This document shows positions 12,301-23,876 of a stretch of DNA of 64,000 bases, one piece after another. Within the stretch, counting starts at the first letter, position 1. The number at the start of each line of letters is the position of its first letter. Made by a program: the position numbers and the translations under genes. Under the pieces are notes generated by a model. That model was given only the letters and a program-made list of their open reading frames with translations, made no database searches and was not told the origin of the DNA. Origin of the DNA: Desmodesmus armatus (Eukaryota; Chlorophyta; Chlorophyceae; Sphaeropleales; Scenedesmaceae); contig VIIQ02000574.1 in NCBI GenBank assembly GCA_007449985.2, forward strand, positions 1,420,992 to 1,484,991. Reading direction: 5' to 3'.

Positions 12301-12965
12301 CTGGTGGTTGTCGTTGCTGCATAGGTTCAGCAGCAGCCAGCCGGCACCACTTCCTGCTGGTGGACTTGCTGGAGGGTGTCCCCTTTTGTGCTGCTGACGT
12401 CTGGGTGCAGATAGCACATCAGTCCGACACAAACACCACCAATCACACGCAGGACGCTGCCATTGCCGCCCAGCAGGGCAGTTTCTTGGCCTCTACAGCA
12501 GCAGCTATGCACTCCGTCCAGCACAGCAAATCCAAGACCAAGACAGCAAAGGCAGCAGCAGCCAAGGCCACCCAGGATGAGGCCCTTAGGCGGTTGAAGC
12601 TGCAGGCCCCGCAGCAGCTGCAGCTGTCGCAGACACAGGGGGCCTTTGAGGGTTATCAGGTGCATGTGGCTGAAGTGTACGAGGTGCTGCGCACTGTGCA
12701 GCCCCTGAACAGTGACACACCGGCAGCAGCCGATGGTGATGCGTCCACAGTAGCTGCAGCAGTAGCTAGCAATGGCGGCTCAGGGAGAACTGGCTCGCAA
12801 GGTGGTGCTGTGTGGCAGTACTTTGATGCACACTTAGGGAAGTGGATGGCTGCCAGCCAACCTCTTTGTACTACTAGTAGCTCTGGTAGCTCTGCTGCAG
12901 AGGCAGGAGAGGCGTGTGCAGGTGTGTTGCTGTCAGGCAGCTGCAATGCTGCCCTCAGTTCATGA
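9374..12965 (+). CDS. Calcineurin-like metallophosphoesterase, cyanobacterial/plastid type
   Basis: Binuclear-metal phosphoesterase; the substrate is unknown. Proposed exons: 9374-9659, 9808-9857, 10051-10093, 10343-10584, 10948-11049, 11426-11633, 11921-12022 and 12325-12965. Phases agree, giving about 557 aa. Metal-ligand motifs appear in canonical order: GDVHG (VVGDVHGQW), GD-x-G-NED across the first splice, GNHDAW (LGNHDA plus W from the next exon), AHNGPSG and GHMHH. The order and spacing resemble the cyanobacterial/plant plastid family of metallophosphoesterases. The first 60 residues or so are Ser/Ala/Arg-rich with almost no acidic residues, as expected for a chloroplast or mitochondrial transit peptide. 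A Gln-rich insertion (near 10440-10490) and an Ala/Ser/Gln-rich segment in the last exon look like lineage-specific insertions; residues near VWQYFDAHLGKW may be the conserved C-terminus. ATG 9374 is the first in-frame ATG. Confidence 0.85.
11153..11190 (+). repeat. G-rich tract in metallophosphoesterase intron
   Basis: Runs of three to six G separated by one or two other bases lie in the intron 11050-11425. Four or more G-tracts in about 35 nt meet the simple pattern for a G-quadruplex. Confidence 0.6.
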
Positions 12966-13161
12966 TGGCTCTGGTCTGACATGCAGCTGTTGCTGTAGCA
13001 AGCAGCAGGCCGGCGCATGATCTGGATACCAAGGTGTACTTGTTCACAACACACCGTAGTGCTAGAACCTTCATTCCACAAGCAAACAGTCTGCACCAGT
13101 GACTGGGTACTGATGTTCGTGATTGCCGCTCACTTGTCCAAGGGTTTTTTTGGCTTGCAGC

Positions 13162-14787
13162 AGTGGGTGTGGGCTGCTGCACACCACTGTCGGCCAGCCA
13201 TATTCATTAGGCAGCTTAGCTTGCTGCAATGGTCCCAGTAGCGAGACACATGACAGGGGTATCATACCCCATATGGCAGGTGGCAGGCTGTGCAGCAATG
13301 GAAAGTGCCAGCCGCAGACTGGCAACTAGTGGCCACGCAGCAACCGTCAGCGGGCCCAAGAGGCTTCCTCCTGCTGTTGATCTGGACTTTGCTGGTTGTG
13401 CTACACGGCTGCCAGCCCGCTTGACCTGCTGTAGCGAGCAACACCAAGCCCAGAGTCTGGCTCACTCACCTGCTCATGCAGCATCCCCACAATGTGGCAC
13501 ACCCCTTCCTCTGTTCTTGGGTGCTGGCAGATTGTCTGTACCTCATACAGTTGCTGCTTAGCACATCATGACTGCACTCACAGCCCTGTTCAGTGCTGCT
13601 GGCTGCTGGAAGTGGGTCCCCTCAACGAGGCCTGCTGTGGTTGCTCGTACATGCGGAGGCTGAGCATGTAACGGCCCAACCCCAGCACCTGCTAAGCTGC
13701 CAGCTTTGGCATCTGGCTGTGAGGCAGGCTGCTGCATACGCAATTTCGCTTGACATGGCGGTGCTACAAGCAGCAGGGACAGCTTGCAATGGAGACCTCT
13801 GCTTCCGTACTGCTACCATCCCATGAAGGCTAGCCTTCAGCGCTGCATGGATGGCTCACTGCGTCTGGTTTTAGAGCATAAACGGTGCTGGTTGTTGCTG
13901 CCCAACCTTACGTCGATGTGTGCTCACATCGGGTGCTCTCCCCTGTCCTTGCAACAAGGTCACCGCCAAGGCCATCCCCCCCGTAGACCGCCCAGCAACG
14001 CCCACAAGCAACAGGCCGGCGACTCACATTGAACCAGCCATTGGAGTTGCATGCTCAGCATTTTGACATGCAGCCTTGGACCGCTGGGGTTTCGTTTGCG
14101 ACTCTTCCCCTCCCGCTCCACCCATGGTGGACCCCTCAAAAAGTGCGGGCCGTCTTGCATTTCAGCAACCTCATGGTGACAATGGCTGTATGCGACCAAA
14201 CACATTAGTCTAGCTAGTTGTAGTTGATAATAAGCGGCCCTTGTTGGAGCGGGAGCTGCGGAGCTGGAGTTGCTTGTTGTTTCCTGCCCCGCCTGCTTTC
14301 GTGCTTGCTGCAGGTGCCTGTTTGGGAGCTATACAGCATTGTCAGCTGCGGGCCAGTGCAGCAAGGGCGGAGGCAGGCAGGGCAGGCAACAGCAGCAGCA
14401 GCAGACAGCACCCAGCTCAGCTCCTAGGGCGCATGTGCCAACAGGCAGCACGAGTCTCCGTACTGGGGTCCGTGTGTAGCCCTTTTTGTTTGGCTGGCCA
14501 GCCCTCTGTGGCCATTGGTCAAACTTTGGCTCACATGGCTACCACCACCTACTAGCTAGGTGGTGTGGGGACGCGGCTGCTGCTTCGTTGCATTGCACTG
14601 GCTTGAGCTGGCTTGCATACGCATTTCTCTGGCTTCTGCACTAGGCATACAGCCACTCTGGGGGTTCGTTGGACGCACTGTGCCCTTGTGGCACAGTGGA
14701 TGGATCAAAGCCATCAACCACCCAATTGCACCTGTTTGTACACATACACACGCACACTGCAACAAGCACACCTGCAGCACCTGTTCC
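13162..14787. mobile_element. Dispersed repeat, copy A (1.63 kb), non-coding
   Basis: Nearly identical to 29219-30838. Differences noticed: about 13 extra bases near 13263 in A, a small change near 14176 (A lacks the GTAATAAATA-like bases of B), and a few substitutions near 14320 and 14630-14650. Homology begins abruptly at AGTGGGTGTG and ends at CTGTTCC, with unrelated flanks beyond. No protein of transposase or reverse-transcriptase type is encoded. No clear terminal inverted repeat or target duplication was found. It lies about 200 bp after the metallophosphoesterase stop; the gap 12966-13161 holds nothing recognisable. Confidence 0.75.
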
Positions 14788-17700
14788 CCACAATAACAAG
14801 TGAGCGGCTGTGCTGTGCAGTCATTCGTGTGGCAATCGCCTCTTACAACAAGGCTTTGGCTGTGTCCGCAAGGTGAGGATGCACCAGTGGTCCACCTTTG
14901 GGCGGCACACCACAGGGCAAGCAGCAGTTGCCGTCACAACCTTCCCTATGCATGTTGGGCATGCTGCTTGCCTTGCGTCTGAGCGGTCATGCACACCAAT
15001 GGCACTGCACCAGTTCCCACTTGCAGCATTTGCCACATAAGCGTGCTGTGCTGTCGGTGGCAAAGGGTTGAGCCCTTCAGCAACATGCTAGCACGCAATA
15101 TGCTTGTCGAGCCTAGCTCTCCACGAACCGCAGTGCTCCTGTAGGCCGCTGCACACGCACAGCTGTCTGGCCACTGCGACCAACGACATGCAGTCGTGAG
15201 TGACCACCGGTGACAGTCACAGGCAGGGCCCAGTCAGTCGGGGGGACCAGATGCATCACATGCATCTGCACACAGTATGTGTTGACATTGGCGTGAACAC
15301 GTGTTTCTGTCACACTCCAAAGGTCACTGGTGCCTCACAACCTCCTCCCCCATATCAAATCAAACAGGGCTCACTAACAGGCTACATGTTGCCCAACAAC
15401 TACTGGCAGACTGCATGCTGCCATGCTTGGACACACCCAAAACCTGAAGGGTTCAGCGCAGTATTTGCAGACACCACACGGCCCTGGCGCTTACGGCAGC
15501 ACTGTGCTAGCATGACAGATCCACCACAGTCTTTCCAGTGACGCTCTCCTCACGCCAGTTGCTGACCTGTGGCCCAAGCTTTGTTCGTCTCGTTGCGTAA
15601 TGGTGCCTAGCAGCTGCTTGCTGGCTATCTTTAGCAGCACTTGCTGCACTATTGATTTTGGCACACCAGCCCGACTGCTTGCATTGCAGTGAATGAATGT
15701 GAACAGTTGCATGCTTTGTGCTTGTGTACAGCCACCCCGCCTGACATATTCAACAGATAGTCGCATCTTTGAAGCCGCTCAGCCACAGCTTGCTGTGAGA
15801 CAGTGCCCGGAACCGCTTGCTGTGCAGTCTGAACTACCGGTGTGTTCCAATTGCCAGTGTTCATTTTCCAGTTGCGATTGGCGCCATGGCCAGAGGCTGG
15901 GTTCTGTTTTGGGACTTCTTTGTGTTTTGCCACAGTTATGCAACATCCACCCATTGTTGAACTGCTACAGCTCTTGGGTCCTGGCCGCAGTACATCCCTG
16001 AACGTCCATGCCGTGGTGCCCAGCCCTGGATTGGGCCACACAGCAGCCTGCACATACATGTGCATATATTTGCACCATGCTCGTGTGGAGCGCACCCTGG
16101 CTGTCATGTTGGCCCTGAAAACCAAAAAAAAACTTGATTTTACACAACCAATGTGCCGACTCATTATCAACAACATCATCTCCTCAGCAACATTACACAT
16201 ACACCAGGGTGCTGAAACAAGCCAACACACCACCAAGCAAACTGCACCCTTGTGAAGGAGATTAAGCGAATGTGCAGACTTGAGGTCTGGGCTGTAGCTA
16301 CCAGCAGGTGCTGGGATGATGAGAGTGCCAAGGGCATGATTGTGACGGGCACACTTCCCCTGCATGCACACACATAACGTTGAAGCCGATGGCATCATGA
16401 CAAACAAGAAGAGTAATACACGTTGTGTGGCTTGATTTCGAACAGTACCACATTCAGTGCAAGGCGCCACACTGCTGCATGCCCTGCAGTAGGCGCCTCA
16501 CCCTATACCAGCTTGAGCTGAGCAGATAGGATGTGCAGGCACATGCAAGACACAGCACGCTGCCATGCCTGGCACCATCATGCTGCCATGACAGGATCGT
16601 CAGCAGCTCGAAACTGTGTGCGCAGCTCAAACTGTGTGCACAGCCAGCACACGCTGCACAACAGCCCAAAATCAACTGCATCAGCACTGCCAAGGCACTC
16701 CCTGGTGTTGAATACGACGCACACCACCACAAAGTCGTGCAGGCAGTGTGCTCCCATTCACATCCTCCTCTAGCAGTGCAGCGCAGCAATTGCCATAAGA
16801 CCATGTTGACCCAGCAGTTCTAAAGACAGATCATCATCATGGCCGATATGCCTACATTGCCTGCAACTCATGCCCCAATAATGCCAGCTCGGCACGTGAC
16901 GTTCACTCAACCCCAAAGCAAGGTACAACCCCAGAGCAACATGTCCGCAAGTTGGCAATCCAATGAGACATATCGCACTGATCTGTGGTGGCAGTTCACT
17001 CAGTGCTGCCCACATACAAACATACATACAGCAAGCAAGCCATGCTGGCACTGCAGAGTAGGATTCAATAACAGTCGCCAGAGCGGAGAGTGCACAGAGT
17101 GCACGACAGTGCACTTGGTTGCCAACGCTTTGCACCACAACACCTCAACGAGAGGCTTCTTCGACCTCTTGCAACAGTACATTCAAGAGAGCCGCCAACA
17201 CACATCACGGCTTGTCTGCACATGACATGTGGCCAAGACACCAGGTTGATGGACCAGAGCCCTTGGGTTTGTGACCTATATGATCCGTTAGGTACCCTCA
17301 CTCCATAACCCTTGAAGAATCGTATAACAACCTTGCGGGGCACAGGCTGCGTGTCTGTCAAAACCAGGTGCCAGGCACCAGGCACCAGGCTTCAACCCCC
17401 TGTGCAAAAGGCACATGTGGCCATGCTCAGCTTGGAACGGTGCCACCCTCTCCAGTGGAGAAGCCACAACTCAGCCACACCACCCAGCTGCGACGGTACG
17501 TACCGGCGTGTATGCCACCACAGCAGGCAACAAAGATGCCAAGGTCGCTGAAACCAAGTGAAAGAGTCACCACGGTGGCAACTGCAAAGCGAAGAAAGAG
17601 GCATGCTGCAACCCACAATGCCACAAAAGAAGCAGCAAACACACCAACAGCAAAGGATAGGACGAGTATTGTACTGCCAGTGGCAGACAAAACCACAGTG

Positions 17701-18016
17701 GGGCGTGGGAAACAGGGCATGTGCATGCAAACGACCCTGTCAGCTGTAGCAAGTGCGACTCGTGTTCACAGAGTCCCCACCAATGCCAGCGCTGTCAAAC
17801 AGCGACAGAGAATCTCAAACAGACCAAACAGCTGCGCAGCAGCGCTGTTGGGCCAGTTCTTGGACACACACGGTCTGCCCCAGCCACATCGCCACAGCAG
17901 CAGCATTGCTGCTGCTACTGCTGCTACTGCTGCTGCTGCTGCAACCCAAGTGAGCCACGACAAGCCCCAGCTGCCACGGGGTTGGCAAGCAGGCAGTAGG
18001 CAGCCTGCTAGACACC
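14788..18016. other. Gene-poor region
   Basis: No recognisable gene. It contains several open frames of moderate length: 15649-16470 (-), about 270 codons without a good start, and 17368-18054 (+), 228 codons overlapping the end of the RAP gene. Neither shows family resemblance. Part should be 3' UTR of the RAP gene. A short tandem of CAGGCAC occurs near 17370-17390, and a GCT run near 17910-17940. Confidence 0.4.
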
Positions 18017-19814
18017 CTAGCCCTGTCCAAACACCACATCCTGCAGCAGACTGAAGCCGTCACGGGTCTCCCTCAAGCGCTTGAGCACGTACTCCTGGCG
18101 CTCCTGCTGTGTCTGCAGGTTGTCAAAGACCTCGTACGGCACGCTGATGAGCAGCTGCTCCCGACCAGGATCATTCCGCAGCTGATTGCGCAGCGCAGTG
18201 GACCCATTTGGCCGTTCCTCAATTACACTGCCGTCCTGTGCTATCCACACCACATAATGGTGTGGCCCATCGTATTCCCACAAGATGTAGATGAAGTCCA
18301 GCGTCAGGCACAGGATGTCCACAAAACTGCTGCTGCCTGGAATTGCCACCTCCAGCTTGGGTGGCTGTATGGAGGCCCACTGCCGCATCACCTCAGGCAG
18401 ACACAGCGTTTCCTTCAGCAGACGCTGGCCCCCTGATGTAGTGGGCTGCTCGCTGGGCTCTTTGAGGCTGTGCACTAGGTCCTGCAGCTCCTGGCACAGG
18501 AGCCCAGGCACACCTTCTGGGCCGGCTGGCATGTGCTCAGACTCCTGCAGCGACAGCCACTCCAGAGCCTGCAGCAGCATCCCTGGCGTGAATGGCGGCC
18601 GCTGCTGGCCTGGCTGCAGCGCTGGCAGGTGCTGCCACAGGGTATCGCAGTGCGTGAAGGCTGCTATGCACACATCAATGAAGTCATGGCACTGCAACAG
18701 AGCCACGCTGCGTGCCACCTGAGCATGATAGTTGTGGCCGGAGGCGTGGAGCTGGGGGTCCCCAAGCCACTGCGGCTGCGCCTGACGCTGCCGTACTGTT
18801 TCCAGCAGCTTGATGCTGAGTGGCGCTCCCTTCATGTTCAGCTTGCCGACTGCTGAAACAGACAGGGCCAGTTTGACTGTTCCTGCGCTGTCAACAGCGG
18901 GGTTGACCCACTGCGGCAGGGATGCCTGGGCGCTCTCCAACCAATCAGGCGCGCAGCGTGCCTGCACGCAGCCCCACAGGAAGTCTGACAGAACCTTGGC
19001 GCTGAGGGCTGGGCTTAGCTGGTAGTCTGCTAGGCTCTGCATGATGTTGGATATGCTGGTCAGAGCGTCCAGAGCAAGCTCCGGGACAGGGCTCTGTGTG
19101 TCATCAAAGTATCTGCCCCAAACACGCCAGCATGCAACCAGGTCCACCGGCGCCACAACCGCCGGCGTGCCAGGCTGTCCTGCTGCTGCAATCTCTGCTG
19201 CTGCAATCACTGGGCGAAGGTAGTGCTCTTGGGCTGCCTTAACCAGCAGCGGAGAGACTGCTATGGTGTGCATGACCGGCAGCACGATCTGCAGCACTGG
19301 AACTGACATGGAGACACCCACCACGGCCATCAGCTTGCACATCGCTGCCAATGCTGGCGCAGCCTGCTTCTGGCAGTCTAACTGTCCTGATGCATGGCAC
19401 ACCGCAGCCGCAGCGCCCAGCAGGTGAGCCAGGGTACACAGCTCAGCAGCTGCTGGCAGCGCCTGGTGAGCCTGGCGCACGTCTGCTGTGGGGGCAACCG
19501 ACCGCTTCAGCAGCTCGTCGACTGCTGTCTGCAGCACCCCTGAAATGCTTTTCAGGTGTGATGCAGGCGCGCTTGTGGCCAAGGAAAAGCCAAGCAGCAC
19601 ATCCGGTTTGCTGATGGCCTGGATTAGCTGCATGTGTGGCGCATCGCACAGCTCCCGCAGCCCCAGCTTCCCCAGCCCTGGCTTTTCCAGCTGCTGCTCG
19701 TATTGCTGCAGCAGCGTGAGCCATCGCGTGCCGTTGTTGCGCCACCAGATGGCAAAGTCTCGGTAGCTGTCAACGGAACACAACTGGCTCGCAAACACAT
19801 GCAATGAGCCAACC
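18017..19814 (-). CDS. RAP-domain protein (putative organellar RNA-binding factor), 5' end unresolved
   Basis: A single long exon of about 600 codons. The C-terminal ~100 residues fit the RAP domain: FVDILCLTLDF, then YDGPHHYVV, NGSTALRNQLR, ISVPYEVF and a final QQERQEYVLKRL helix. RAP domains adopt a restriction-endonuclease-like fold and in green algae typically cap helical-repeat proteins that act on chloroplast or mitochondrial RNAs. The rest is Leu/Ala-rich and helical (for example AAELCTLAHLLGAAAAV), consistent with degenerate repeats of the OPR/FASTK kind, but I cannot place individual repeats. The open frame reaches 19879 without ATG. Acceptors at 19815 (ttgcag) and 19784 (gccag) suggest a short 5' exon; ATGs at 19952 or 19946 are candidates, but no donor was settled. 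Stop at 18017. Confidence 0.75.
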
Positions 19815-22800
19815 CTGCAACCAGACAGGGACAACACAGCAGCAGCAACAGTAGGAGTGCGAGTCAGCACGGGGGTCAAGAGGCATCACAGGTCTGAGCA
19901 CCCTTTGATACGCCGCACTGTCAAGTCTGGACAGCACCACAGCCATGCGCATCACATTGCATTTGCATTGCATGCTGGCTGTGGTCCCCTGGTCAGCATG
20001 CAGCGGCACGCAGGGCAACCATATGGCTGTGCTGAGTATGACTGTTCACGAGACCACACCACCAGCCCCTTGGGGCTTCTAGAAAACAGTCATGGCCCAT
20101 TGTGCAACGGCGATCAAGCTATTTTGCAGCCACTGCTGACTGCTGTTGCTGTTGCTCCTGCATGGATCGGCCCTTTCTAAGGGCTCACACCTAAGCATGC
20201 CCACCGAGCCCCTGCAAACTCACAGTGTGTCGGGCATGCTGCTGATGTGGCTTGTACAGTTTAGCTGCTGGGCCCTGGGATGTTGCTGCCTGCGATATGT
20301 CAACAAGACACCCTGGGGTCAGCAAAGTATCAGCAGTGGGTGGGTCCAGCGGGAAGTCAAGTGTGGCTGAACATGACCAAATCTCTACTTAGAAGCACAG
20401 CGCTGACTGCCTGGCTACAGGCAAGCACGTCTCTCACGGACGGCAAGTCACGCCCAGTGATCAACTTGAGCGCGGCCCCGCGCGTACCTGCTCCACGAAG
20501 CGCTTCCAAGGCTCAATTGATTGAAGGGAACTCAAGTCCAGAACATCGATGGCAGCAGAAAAGAAGCACGATCGTCAGCCACCAAGCGACCCGACGAGAG
20601 CGCTCAGTACATTACAACCACGGGGCAAAGATGGGGCAGCACAGCCTTCGTCGGGGGGCTTCGTTCAGTGCTATGACGTAAACCTCACGGGAAAACCCTG
20701 ACGGTTGAATTTGTCCAACGTTGGACTCCAATACAGCATACCCTGCATGTGCAGGCAGTAGCTGCCCTCGTGCAAGCAGGTACTTATGACCAGTATTGGA
20801 CAGCTGGTCACAACGGCCTCTGAGGCATGACATCCTGATCATGACCACATGCGCATGCATGCTGCACATATTTCCTTTCTGTTCAGGCCATCTACGGGTG
20901 CCTTGTGCAGCCGTGCTGGCAACTGCTTGGCTCTGGCGCCATCGTCATACCTTATCGTCCACAAAATATATCTAGAGTTTTGGTGCAAGCTCTGGCCAGT
21001 ATGCCCACACAACCCTGAATATGCTTTGTCAGAGGCAGCGCAGCATGAAATGCAACATGCCGGCTAGCCAGAGAGCACAGCAACCAACCAGTATCTATGA
21101 CTGAATGCACACCAGCATGCAGCAACCCTCCAACTGGCTGCTTGTATGTCGGAGCGCTCTTCGAGCGTCAGCTCTGTCTTGTTGCGGCCGCAAAATGATG
21201 TGTGCACCTTGTTGTCCCCACCCTGCGGAAAAGTAGAGCAGAGGCATGCGCCCACTTCAAAGAGTTCTGCTTGCTACGACTTGTTTGCAACACGTACTGG
21301 TATGAGGTGCCCCAGCCCATGCCCACCAGGCCCTTCCTGCAGAAGGGTGTTTCAGCCCTCAAGGCAGCAAGCGTCACTGCTGTGCTGCGCGTGCGTTGGC
21401 CGCTTCTGATGGGCCTCACCAGCACCTTTCACAAGCCGCACTGGTGTGACTCGCAGGCGCAGTGCATCAGCCTCGAGCTCGTGTAGTACCACTCCTTCCT
21501 GCTTCATGTGCTGAGCGCTGTGGAGCCCTCACCAGAGCTTGCACTTCAGAATGAGAGTGCAGACATCTTCTTTTTTGTGTTGGGGTTTCTTTGGCCGTGC
21601 AGCTGTTGTGGTTGTACGAGTTGGCTGCTGGGCAAGCAGGCCAAGCAGCGCCAGCGCCCTCTTGACAGCACCGGCTGACATCGTGCAGCAAATATGTTTC
21701 GGTTGGAGCAACACAGCATGGAGTGTGAGACAGCAGGAGTGGCAGCCACACCAAGCACCCAAGGACGTCAATGAGAGATCAGCTGAAACACATCAGGATT
21801 TCTGCCGACTGTGCACAGCATGCAGCAAAACATATGTACATGCAGTGCATGCCGTGCTGTTGTGTAAGCCCCGGATCGGCAGTGATTGAAAGCACAGCCT
21901 TAAGTTGCTTGCTGGCTGAGAGTTACTGGGCTGGCCATCTTGTGCACTATGGCCTGGACACAACCAGGCCTATCAGGGTGAAATACGCAGGATCCCACAG
22001 AGCCAGATCGCCATAGTTGGCATGTTGTGCTACGGTTGCATACAGGGTGCTGGTGTGTTCCTGTGCAGCTGTGCATGCACTTGTAGCAGTTACAGCTGTG
22101 CCTGTCCGGTGGCACCCTGTCCGCGCATTGCCATGCTGTGTGGGCAGACCATGACGGTAACCACACGCAACCAGCCACCCAGCATCAAGCCCTCAAGGGT
22201 CTGGTCAGGCCACAAGGCCCTTTGACATCACCAGCAACAAAGCAAACACCCTACTACAGCATCATACTTGGAGAAGAGAGGTGGTTGCGTGAGGGGACGA
22301 CCATCCGAGACCGTCTCATGAGGCTCATGCGTGGTTGGGTGGCTTGGACACGGTGCGAGCTCCAGCTCCAGCTGCAGCCTGGCAGGTGGTGTCACTAATT
22401 GGCGCTCAGGTAATGCACATCCACAAGTTCAGTTGCAGCCCAAGGACCTCCCAAGAGGCTTGGGTGATACTGTGTCGGGGTTGGTATTTGTTGGAAAGCA
22501 GACCACTGATCATCATCTGGCGGCCAGAGACAGCCATGAGTGACGCCTGCCATGCAGCGAGTGGTGAAACCAAGCAGGGTGTGGACTTGTGCTGTGTTCT
22601 GTGAGCCTTCATGTGTCCAGCGCTGCTTGATTCTAGAGATGGCTCTGTCAGGTCCTGCCGAGGTGGCACACAAGGGAGTTGTGAAGCTTCTATCTGGGAC
22701 ATCATGCTGGTTGTGCCAGGTCAATCACGATAAGGAGCTGCTCCAGGCTATGGTGCCCCAATCCAAGGCATGCAAACCAAAGTGTAGGGCCGCCCTAGCA

Positions 22801-23876
22801 AGCGTAGCCCTCAAGCAGACCGACCTAGCCGCAGCACACAGCACTCTAGCATGGCAAGCATCGGCTGTGGTCAGCCCCCCGTTGCAACGTGACCTGGCAG
22901 TCTTTCAACTACGCTTTGAATCAGCTGTCAGCACAGTCGTCAGCCACAACAGCTGACACACCTGCCTCTCTTGTGCGGCTGTATGTTTTGTGGGATCAAT
23001 GTACTGACTGGCAGCTAATGACCGATGTCAGGGAGGCAGGGTCGGTCAGAGTGGGAGGGGCGTGATAGACCGACAGCCACTTAGCTTTGAGGAGTGCGGG
23101 CGGGGGGTCAGGTGTGTGAGTGAATGTGGTATGGGGTCCTTGCCTCATAGGTGAGACAATCGCAGCCAAGCGACGTCACTCCACCAAGCCACATGCAGAA
23201 AAAACAGTGACAGGTCAGAGGGCCTGTAGTGGGGCCTACCTTTCCACAAGGAACGTTGATGCTTGTCGTTCATCCTGTTGCAAATGAAATCTTTGAGACC
23301 TTCAGCACATTTGCAGCATGAAGCGCCTTGCGCTGGGCCAGCCAAGATAGTCCTGAGGGATTTTGTTAGCGCTGTAGCATGACCCACCAGCAAGCTCTGC
23401 TTGCAACCAACAAGCACCTTCGTGATTCAAGGCAGAGGTGATTAAGTCGTAACAAATTGATTTTGTCGCGTCTGGCCGTCACTCATTTTGACCAGTAGCG
23501 CAGAGCGTTTTGACCGGCTGCATGCGCCTCACAACTTGCTTTCACAGTGAACTGAAAACTCTATTTGCAACAAACTTGCAAAGTGTTGGTCTGGGCCTTC
23601 GAAACATCATTGCACACAACAGCTGTACTTCTCCAAGCTTTCAAGTCTTCGTGGATAAACACAGCAGGTGCTTGATCACATCCTTCCACTAGATGAATGC
23701 TCAAGGGTGAGGCTCCTGACAGGGACGTTGTCCAGCAGCATGTGAGCTTGCCCTATCAAAGCTGGTAGTGCAGGCACCCATGGTGTGCTTGGCTTTAGCT
23801 GCTATGAAGAACATTTTGCCACAAGCTTCATGAAACTGTTGCCACATCCCTTCTGAACTTTGCTGTTGACCAGTGC
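19815..23876. other. Gene-poor region between two divergent large ORFs
   Basis: It may contain the first exon(s) and promoter of the RAP gene and the promoter of the 23877 ORF. No exon could be supported. Open frames such as 20280-20681 (+), 21202-21486 (+) and 22540-22956 (+) lack recognisable motifs. Confidence 0.35.

Noticed and set aside
13162..14787. Helitron or TIR transposon call for the repeat
   Set aside because: No clear terminal inverted repeats, no TC...CTRR ends and no target duplications could be shown, so only 'dispersed mobile-looking repeat' is claimed.
17368..18054. 228-codon + strand frame overlapping the RAP gene end
   Set aside because: No family signal, Thr/Ala/Gln-rich low complexity, and it overlaps the RAP coding end by about 38 bp on the other strand. 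It is more likely chance in a 3' UTR.
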